DNA of 6,106 nucleotides from Desulfobulbaceae bacterium (GTDB lineage: Bacteria; Desulfobacterota; Desulfobulbia; Desulfobulbales; Desulfocapsaceae): assembly GCA_027067035.1 (NCBI GenBank), contig JAMOMO010000428.1, positions 1 through 6,106 of the forward strand, written 5' to 3'. Position 1 is the stretch's first letter, and every line of letters starts with the position of its first letter. The position numbers were made by a program, and so were the translations under genes. Under the pieces are notes generated by a model that made no database searches, had not been told where the DNA came from, and worked only from the letters and a program-made list of their open reading frames with translations. Below, piece after piece: positions 1 to 4,868 of the stretch.

Positions 1-2
1 AC

Positions 3-1007
3 TCAACACTCTACCTGGTCATTCTTGCTGCCGGCAAAGGCACCAGAATGAAATCCAGCAAGGCTAAAGTCCTTCATGAGGTCTTCTACGCACCAATGCT
101 GCACCATGTGCTCCGTGCCACAACAGCCTTAAACACAACAAAATCCATTGTCGTCATCGGTCATCAGAAGGAATCCGTCCAGAAGAGTCTCCGTGACTTT
201 CACGTGGAGACCGTAGTTCAGAAAGAGCAACTTGGCACAGGTCATGCCGTTCTCTGTGCCGAACCTGCGATAGACGACATGACAGGCTGTACCATGATTC
301 TCTGCGGCGACACCCCCCTGATTCGTCCTGAAACCCTGAGTGCAATGGCCTCTCAGCACTGCTCCGCCAATGCCACACTCACAGTGATGACAACCATTTT
401 GGAAAATCCGACACACTATGGCCGGATCATAAGTGACAAAGACAAAAATCTTTTCAGTATAATCGAAGAAAAAGATGCTGATTCCGAACAGAAGAAGATC
501 AAGGAAATCAATGCCGGTATCTACTGTGTCAATACACAGTTTCTTTTTACACACCTGAAAAACATCGGAACCAATAACAGTCAGGGAGAAGTGTACCTCA
601 CAGATATCGTCACCGAAGCCGTTACTGAAGGCCTTCCCGTTCATAAATTTATCAACCCCTCCTCCCAGGACGTACTGGGAGTCAACTCCAGAATGGAACT
701 CTCCCAGGCCCATCACGAACTCCAGCTTCGTCGCAACCGTGAACTGATGGCCGCAGGGGTCACCATGATTCAGCCGGAGACCATACAGGTTTCCCCAGAT
801 GCGGAAGTGGGTACGGATGTCCTGCTTCACCCGGGGGTTGCTGTTTCAGGGAATAGCGTCATCGGAGATTGCTGCGAAATTCATCCCGGTGCTCTTCTCC
901 ATAACGTCGTTCTGGGATCTTCATGTACCGTTGGAGCCTACAGCTGCCTGAACAGCTGTGAGCTCTCAGCAAAATCCACAATCCCTCCTCACCACCGGGA
1001 CTGTTGA
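3..1007 (+). CDS. glmU: GlmU-like nucleotidyltransferase (UDP-GlcNAc pyrophosphorylase type), 5' partial, short C-terminal beta-helix
   Basis: The reading frame is open to the left edge and the true start is upstream. An internal ATG at 48 would cut through the nucleotide-binding signature, so it is not the start. Counting from base 3, the 334 visible residues begin with the loop LAAGKGTRM (8-16) and KVLHE (22-26). GlmU pyrophosphorylase landmarks follow: EQLGTGHA (75-82), GDTPLI (102-107) with the likely metal ligand D103, HYGRI (138-142), EINAG (168-172), NNSQGEVYLTD (191-201) and GVNSR (226-230) with the second likely metal ligand N228. These would support UTP + GlcNAc-1-P to UDP-GlcNAc in the cytoplasm, for cell-wall and LPS precursors. 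From about 260 to 323 come only a few hexapeptide (left-handed beta-helix) coils, then the stop. E. coli GlmU is about 456 residues, and its acetyltransferase active site lies beyond this end point. The proline usually before the catalytic lysine (LPKVLH) is alanine here (KAKVLH). Family assignment is firm; the exact sugar substrate is inferred. Confidence 0.88.
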   Translation, partial: STLYLVILAAGKGTRMKSSKAKVLHEVFYAPMLHHVLRATTALNTTKSIVVIGHQKESVQKSLRDFHVETVVQKEQLGTGHAVLCAEPAIDDMTGCTMILCGDTPLIRPETLSAMASQHCSANATLTVMTTILENPTHYGRIISDKDKNLFSIIEEKDADSEQKKIKEINAGIYCVNTQFLFTHLKNIGTNNSQGEVYLTDIVTEAVTEGLPVHKFINPSSQDVLGVNSRMELSQAHHELQLRRNRELMAAGVTMIQPETIQVSPDAEVGTDVLLHPGVAVSGNSVIGDCCEIHPGALLHNVVLGSSCTVGAYSCLNSCELSAKSTIPPHHRDC

Positions 1008-1105
1008 ATTCCCGCAATCCGCACTCCTGTTAAAATCGGTATTGGCAAGACCGGCCTATCCGATTATAATGGCGGGGTGCCGCACAAAGGTATCGTAATC
1101 ATCAT

Positions 1106-1137
1106 TTTTCAGCACCGCCCGAAATCAGTGCTGAAAA
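1106..1137 (+). repeat. Perfect 10-bp inverted repeat (hairpin) between the glmU-like gene and thiS
   Basis: TTTTCAGCAC (1106-1115) and GTGCTGAAAA (1128-1137) are exact reverse complements around a 12-base loop. The hairpin starts about 100 bases after the upstream stop codon. No T-run follows (TGTATCC comes next), so it is not a canonical rho-independent terminator. It may still end or attenuate upstream transcription, or protect an mRNA 3' end. The structure is seen directly; any function is inferred. Confidence 0.45.
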
Positions 1138-1172
1138 TGTATCCTTGAACTTCCTATTTCTTTTCAGCAGTA

Positions 1173-1202
1173 GTTACAAATCAAGGAAATACTTCTTTTA
1201 AT
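1173..1202 (+). promoter_or_regulatory. Tentative sigma70-type promoter for the thiSGH-purH operon
   Basis: GTTACA (1173-1178, 4/6 to TTGACA) and TTTAAT (1197-1202, 5/6 to TATAAT) are 18 bases apart in an AT-rich stretch just before thiS. A second possible -10, TACAAT (1206-1211), lies only 12 bases before the ATG. Either would give a very short leader. Match quality is modest and a promoter further upstream cannot be excluded. Confidence 0.27.
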
Positions 1203-1223
1203 CCGTACAATTTTGCTCTTACC

Positions 1224-1424
1224 ATGAACCTTACAGTAAACGGCAACAACACATCATTTCAGGACATCAAGACAGTAACAGACCTCCTGATCTTCCTGAA
1301 ACTCGAGCCGGAAACTGTTGTTGTTGAACTCAATACCCTAATCATTCAACCTGAAAGCTACGCCGTGACAACCCTTCACGACGGTGACCAGGTGGAAATA
1401 ATACGATTTGTTGGAGGCGGCTGA
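1224..1424 (+). CDS. thiS: ThiS, sulfur carrier protein for thiamine thiazole synthesis
   Basis: This is a 66-residue ubiquitin-like (beta-grasp) sulfur carrier of normal family length. The N-terminus MNLTVNG, the central VVELN (33-37) and the C-terminus IIRFVGGG (59-66) are typical. The terminal Gly-Gly is adenylated by ThiF and then converted to a thiocarboxylate, which ThiG uses as sulfur donor in the cytoplasm. The ATG at 1224 is chosen because the protein aligns from residue 1 with the family and no in-frame ATG, GTG or TTG lies in the preceding 36 bases. There is no recognisable Shine-Dalgarno sequence before it (TTTTGCTCTTACC), which is unusual for the first gene of an operon and hints at a short or leaderless transcript. 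The stop is one base from the thiG start. ThiF is not encoded in this window. Confidence 0.93.
   Translation: MNLTVNGNNTSFQDIKTVTDLLIFLKLEPETVVVELNTLIIQPESYAVTTLHDGDQVEIIRFVGGG
1413..1417 (+). promoter_or_regulatory. Shine-Dalgarno for thiG embedded in the Gly codons of the ThiS tail
   Basis: GGAGG lies 8 bases before the ATG at 1426 and is built from the GGA-GGC codons that encode the functional C-terminal glycines of ThiS. It fixes the thiG start at 1426 rather than the TTG at 1408, which lies upstream of this site and inside thiS. Confidence 0.75.
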
Positions 1425-1425
1425 T

Positions 1426-2208
1426 ATGCTGACCATTGCCGGAACAGAATTTCGTTCCAGACTCTTCCTGGGAACAGGTAAATTTTCCTCATCAGCTGTC
1501 ATGGCCGAGGCCATAGCAGCATCTGACGCTCAGATGGTCACCGTTGCTCTGCGCCGTGTGGATCTTGATAACCCCGATGATGATATCATGAAGGCACTCA
1601 GTCTTCGCGACTACACCTTTCTCCCGAACACCTCCGGTGCAAGAGATTCACAAGAGGCAATTCGGCTCGCTCACCTTGCCCGTGCCGCATCCGGATCTTC
1701 CTGGCTGAAACTTGAAGTGACCCCCGACCCGCGGACGCTTCTGCCCGACCCGGTTGAAACTCTGCTGGCCACCGAGCAACTGGTCAAGGACGGCTTTATC
1801 GTTCTCCCGTACATGAATGCCGACCCTATCCTCGCCCTGAAACTTCAGGATGCCGGTGCTGCAGCAGTCATGCCGCTTGGTTCACCAATCGGTACAAATC
1901 AGGGGGTTCTCACGGACTTTCAGGTGGAAATAATCATTGAACAGGCAAAGGTTCCTGTTGTGGTCGATGCAGGAATCGGTGCCCCATCCCATGCAGCCTA
2001 TGCAATGGAAATGGGAGCTGATGCCGTACTGGTAAACACCGCAATTTCCGTTGCCGGCAACCCTGTTGCCATGGCAGAGGCCTTTGCAAAGGCCGTCGAG
2101 GCTGGACGAGCCGCGTATCTTGCCGGGATGGGACAGAGAAGCAAGCAGGCCAGTGCCTCCTCTCCCGAATCAGGACAGCTGTCCTCTGACCTGGGGTTTC
2201 TGAGCTGA
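1426..2208 (+). CDS. thiG: ThiG, thiazole synthase
   Basis: This 260-residue TIM-barrel enzyme condenses 1-deoxy-D-xylulose 5-phosphate, dehydroglycine and ThiS-thiocarboxylate sulfur into the thiazole phosphate of thiamine. Visible landmarks: an N-terminal strand with RLFLGTGKF (12-20); PNTSGA (67-72); WLKLEV (93-98), in which K95 is the expected Schiff-base lysine; MPLGSPIGTNQG (149-160); and VVDAGIGAPSHA (179-190), a phosphate-binding region. The length fits the family. The ATG at 1426 is preferred because it follows the thiS stop by one base and has a well-placed GGAGG. A TTG at 1408 would add six residues (MLEAAD) not expected in the family and would overlap thiS. The last 20 or so residues are Ser/Gln-rich, as in other ThiG tails. 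The gene is tightly packed with thiS and thiH, so the three are surely co-translated. Confidence 0.96.
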   Translation: MLTIAGTEFRSRLFLGTGKFSSSAVMAEAIAASDAQMVTVALRRVDLDNPDDDIMKALSLRDYTFLPNTSGARDSQEAIRLAHLARAASGSSWLKLEVTPDPRTLLPDPVETLLATEQLVKDGFIVLPYMNADPILALKLQDAGAAAVMPLGSPIGTNQGVLTDFQVEIIIEQAKVPVVVDAGIGAPSHAAYAMEMGADAVLVNTAISVAGNPVAMAEAFAKAVEAGRAAYLAGMGQRSKQASASSPESGQLSSDLGFLS

Positions 2209-2209
2209 T

Positions 2210-3313
2210 ATGTTTTATTCACCCGATTTCAGAATGCTCAGCCGGGAAATCAGTCAGGCAGGCCCTGCCGATGTTGAACGTGCCCTTGGCAGAAAACGAC
2301 TTCAGCTCCATGACCTTGCCGCCCTGCTCTCCCCTGCCGCCGAACCCTTTCTGCAGAAAATGGCAGCACGATCCGCTGACATAACCCTGAAACGTTTCGG
2401 CAGGACAACACAGCTCTATGCACCCATCTATCTTTCAAACTACTGCACCAACCGCTGTGCCTACTGTGGTTTTTCAGCTGACAACCTTATCAAACGCAAA
2501 TGCCTGACCCTTGATGAGGCCGAACAGGAGGCCGGAATACTGCATGATCGTGGTTTCCAGCATATTCTACTGGTTTCCGGTGAGGCTGAGAGTGCGGTTG
2601 ATGTCGACTACATGGAAGCCATTGCCCTGCGTCTGCGTAACAAGTTCGCCGCAGTGGCAATTGAGATACAGCCCATGTCCACTGAACACTATCGACGCCT
2701 CTTTAACGCCGGTATCACAGCAGTGGCTGTCTACCAGGAGACCTATGACCGGGATCTCTACAAAACGGTCCACCTCTCCGGAAAGAAACGTGATTTTGAT
2801 TATCGTCTCGAAACACCGGCGCGAGTTGCAGCGGCTGGAATGCGTGAGGTTGGCATCGGTGCCCTGCTTGGTCTTGCCGACTGGCGTGCCGAAGGGCTCG
2901 CCATCGGACATCACCTCAACTGGCTGCGGCGTGAGTTCTGGTCAACCGCATTCACCGTTTCCTTTCCCCGTATGAGGCCTGCAGCAGGTGAGTTTGAACC
3001 ATTACAGATTGTATCGGAAGCAAACCTCAGTCAACTTATATTTGCCCTTCGCCTCTTTGATCCTGACGTGGGACTCATTGTTTCCACCCGGGAAGAGGAA
3101 CGCTATCGCGACGGAATGCTTGGACTTGGACCCACTCGATACTCAGCAGGATCCTGTACCGCCCCGGGCGGCTACGGAAAGTCCGACCACGAAGGTGAAC
3201 AGTTCAGCGTTGGAGACCACCGTTCCCTCGATGAAGTGTGTGCCATGATTCGAGCTAAAGGATTTGATCCCGTCTGCAAGGACTGGGATCGTGAGTTTCA
3301 GATAAGCAACTAA
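2210..3313 (+). CDS. thiH: ThiH, 2-iminoacetate (dehydroglycine) synthase, radical SAM
   Basis: This 367-residue radical-SAM tyrosine lyase cleaves L-tyrosine into dehydroglycine (2-iminoacetate) and p-cresol, supplying the glycine-derived part of the thiazole to ThiG. The 4Fe-4S motif is CTNRCAYC, with C79, C83 and C86 in the CX3CX2C spacing. Further family landmarks are VSGE (122-125), IQPM (153-156), YQETYD (175-180), GIGALLGL (215-222), SFPRMRP (251-257) and a C-terminal SCTAPGGY stretch. Length is normal. The ATG at 2210 follows the thiG stop by one base. It lacks a good Shine-Dalgarno (only GGGG at 2193-2196, too far away), so translation probably depends on termination-reinitiation from thiG. 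ThiH rather than the oxygen-dependent glycine oxidase ThiO points to anaerobic or microaerobic life. Confidence 0.96.
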   Translation: MFYSPDFRMLSREISQAGPADVERALGRKRLQLHDLAALLSPAAEPFLQKMAARSADITLKRFGRTTQLYAPIYLSNYCTNRCAYCGFSADNLIKRKCLTLDEAEQEAGILHDRGFQHILLVSGEAESAVDVDYMEAIALRLRNKFAAVAIEIQPMSTEHYRRLFNAGITAVAVYQETYDRDLYKTVHLSGKKRDFDYRLETPARVAAAGMREVGIGALLGLADWRAEGLAIGHHLNWLRREFWSTAFTVSFPRMRPAAGEFEPLQIVSEANLSQLIFALRLFDPDVGLIVSTREEERYRDGMLGLGPTRYSAGSCTAPGGYGKSDHEGEQFSVGDHRSLDEVCAMIRAKGFDPVCKDWDREFQISN

Positions 3314-3343
3314 AAACATAACAATTTCCAGCGGAGTGATACT

Positions 3344-4633
3344 ATGAGCGATCTTAAAAAAATGTACACAACCATTCTTGGGGACAGTTTCCCCATGGAC
3401 ATGACCATCTCCTTTGGTGACCAGAAACTGGTATACCGTAAACGAACCTGGGGAATTAAAATGGAAGATGGTTCCATTGACGAACGCGGAATCCGCTACG
3501 GGGAAAACCCTGATCAGGAGGCAGCGCTCTATGAACTGGTCAACGGCAATCTCACCCTGGGCGACTGTAAATTCATTGAACCCGGAAATGGTCTGGTATC
3601 CGCAATTTCTGTGGAAGATATGCTCCAGGTTGGCAAACATCCCGGCAAAATAAACCTCACAGATGTGGACAACGGTCTCAATATCATCAAATATATGACC
3701 GACAAACCCGCAGCGGTTATCTTAAAACACAACAACCCCTGTGGTGCTGCCATCGGTGAGTCCCTTGCCGATGCCTACAACAAGGCTAATCGCTGTGACC
3801 GTATCGCTGCCTTTGGCGGCGCTGTCATCATGAGCCGCCCTGTTGACACTGATACTGCAAAGATGATGGCTGAAAATTATCTTGAAGTAGTCTGCGCTCC
3901 TGACTTCGAGGAGGGAAGCCTTGAAATTCTATCCGCACGGAAAAACCTTCGGGTCATCCAAATGGGCGCAATCGACCGGCTGGCTGATTTCGAGAAATTT
4001 CGCTTTGTTGATTTCAAAAGCCTCATTGATGGTGGAATCATTGTCCAGCAATCCGCAGTAAACTCAATCCGCTCCATTGCAGATCTTCAGCCTGCCACTG
4101 CCACCAGAAAAGGTGTGGAGTACAAATGTGACCGTGAACCCACCCAGCGTGAAATTGATGACATGATCTTTGGATGGGCCGTTGAGCACGGGGTAACGTC
4201 CAATTCTGTTCTCTATATAAAGGACGGCTGTACCGTTGGAATCGGCACAGGTGAGCAGGACCGGGTGGGAGTTGCTGAAATCGCAGTCCACAAGGCCTAC
4301 ATCAAATATGCAGATATCCTCTGTTTTGATGAACACAAAATTCCCTATGCCGATCTCTGTCTCGAAATTTCGCAGGGAAAAAGAGATCAGTCAGAAAAGG
4401 AGGCCATTGATGCAAAGGTCAGGGAAGATCGGGCAAACCTTCCGGGATCAGTCATGATCTCCGATGCCTTTTTTCCCTTCAGAGATGGTGCAGATGTTGG
4501 TATAGAACAGGGTGTCTCCGCCATACTCCAGGCTGGCGGCTCCATGCGTGACTCTGATACCATTGAGGCCTGCAACGAGGCCGATCCCAAAGTTGCCATG
4601 ATGTTCACCGGTCAGCGTTCATTCAAACACTGA
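3344..4633 (+). CDS. purH: Stand-alone AICAR formyltransferase (PurH C-terminal domain only)
   Basis: This 429-residue protein matches the transformylase half of PurH, which converts AICAR + 10-formyl-THF to FAICAR late in purine synthesis. Landmarks in family order: RYGENPDQ (51-58), KHNNPCGAA (128-136) with the catalytic Lys-His pair K128/H129, AAFGG (155-159), SNSV (286-289), DGCTVGIGTGEQDR (294-307), SDAFFPFRDG (373-382), GGSMRD (398-403) and the C-terminal TGQRSFKH (422-429). The MGS-like IMP cyclohydrolase domain that fills about 200 residues in bifunctional PurH is absent. In its place is a roughly 48-residue lead-in rich in charged and aromatic residues. The start at 3344 has a good GGAG (3333-3336) 7 bases upstream. 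The gene lies 30 bases after thiH with no terminator between, so it is likely the last gene of the thi operon. IMP cyclohydrolase must be encoded elsewhere, by a separate single-domain PurH or a PurO-type enzyme. Confidence 0.93.
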   Translation: MSDLKKMYTTILGDSFPMDMTISFGDQKLVYRKRTWGIKMEDGSIDERGIRYGENPDQEAALYELVNGNLTLGDCKFIEPGNGLVSAISVEDMLQVGKHPGKINLTDVDNGLNIIKYMTDKPAAVILKHNNPCGAAIGESLADAYNKANRCDRIAAFGGAVIMSRPVDTDTAKMMAENYLEVVCAPDFEEGSLEILSARKNLRVIQMGAIDRLADFEKFRFVDFKSLIDGGIIVQQSAVNSIRSIADLQPATATRKGVEYKCDREPTQREIDDMIFGWAVEHGVTSNSVLYIKDGCTVGIGTGEQDRVGVAEIAVHKAYIKYADILCFDEHKIPYADLCLEISQGKRDQSEKEAIDAKVREDRANLPGSVMISDAFFPFRDGADVGIEQGVSAILQAGGSMRDSDTIEACNEADPKVAMMFTGQRSFKH

Positions 4634-4661
4634 CAGATCCTTCAGGTATCATTTTTATTCA

Positions 4662-4704
4662 GGGCAGCCGGAGAAACCATCTCCGGCTGCCCTTTTGCGT
4701 TTTT
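4662..4704 (+). terminator. Strong rho-independent terminator of the thiSGH-purH operon
   Basis: A perfect 13-bp GC-rich stem pairs GGGCAGCCGGAGA (4662-4674) with TCTCCGGCTGCCC (4680-4692) across the 5-base loop AACCA. It is followed by TTTT, then GCG, then TTTTT (to 4704). It starts 29 bases after the purH stop codon and separates this operon from the chemoreceptor gene. Confidence 0.95.
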
Positions 4705-4768
4705 CGACCTTCCCTGCTCTCTCCCGAATTCTTTTTTCTTGTTTTTTTTAAAAATCCATAAAACAATT

Positions 4769-4796
4769 TTGTCCTGCGCACGATTTATCATACAAT
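4769..4796 (+). promoter_or_regulatory. Candidate promoter for the chemoreceptor gene
   Basis: TTGTCC (4769-4774, 4/6) and TACAAT (4791-4796, 5/6) are 16 bases apart in an AT-rich region after the terminator. The predicted transcript start near 4803 gives a leader of about 65 bases. An overlapping alternative resembles a sigma28 (flagellar/chemotaxis) promoter: TAAA (4759-4762), then GCACGAT (4778-4784), compared with the consensus TAAA-N15-GCCGATAA. That version has one extra base and an incomplete -10. The sequence does not decide between them. Confidence 0.4.
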
Positions 4797-4800
4797 GATA
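4786..4800. repeat. Short inverted repeat overlapping the proposed -10 element
   Basis: TATCAT (4786-4791) and ATGATA (4795-4800) form a perfect 6-bp inverted repeat around ACA. It covers the proposed -10 of the chemoreceptor promoter, where a repressor operator would sit. Arms this short and AT-rich could arise by chance, so an operator role is only a suggestion. Confidence 0.25.
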
Positions 4801-4868
4801 TAGGAGAAAGTGATCGAGCAGGAAGTCACAGCACATAGTGGCATCGATATCTACAGGAGATTTGTATA

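Noticed and set aside
129..830. Long minus-strand open frame (233 codons) opposite the glmU-like gene
   Set aside because: It is antisense to clear GlmU pyrophosphorylase motifs, its translation shows no domain features, and it looks like a codon-composition shadow.
1034..1065. Inverted repeat AATCGG (1034-1039) / CCGATT (1060-1065)
   Set aside because: The arms are only 6 bp with a 20-base loop and no T-run, which is within chance expectation.
1008..1148. In-frame continuation of the glmU-like gene past its TGA, with a stretch reading SDYNGGVPHKG that vaguely recalls the CNYDG-NKH motif of GlmU
   Set aside because: No hexapeptide repeats or other acetyltransferase residues flank it and the resemblance is only a few residues, so a pseudogenised acetyltransferase half is not supported.
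1408..1425. TTG at 1408 as an earlier start for thiG
   Set aside because: It would overlap thiS and add residues not expected in ThiG, while the ATG at 1426 has a well-spaced GGAGG and fits the family N-terminus.
4810..4868. Possible 19-codon leader peptide (GTG start) ending just before the chemoreceptor ATG
   Set aside because: The AGGAG at 4802-4806 is only 3 bases from the GTG, too close for a normal start, and the peptide has no attenuator-like features.
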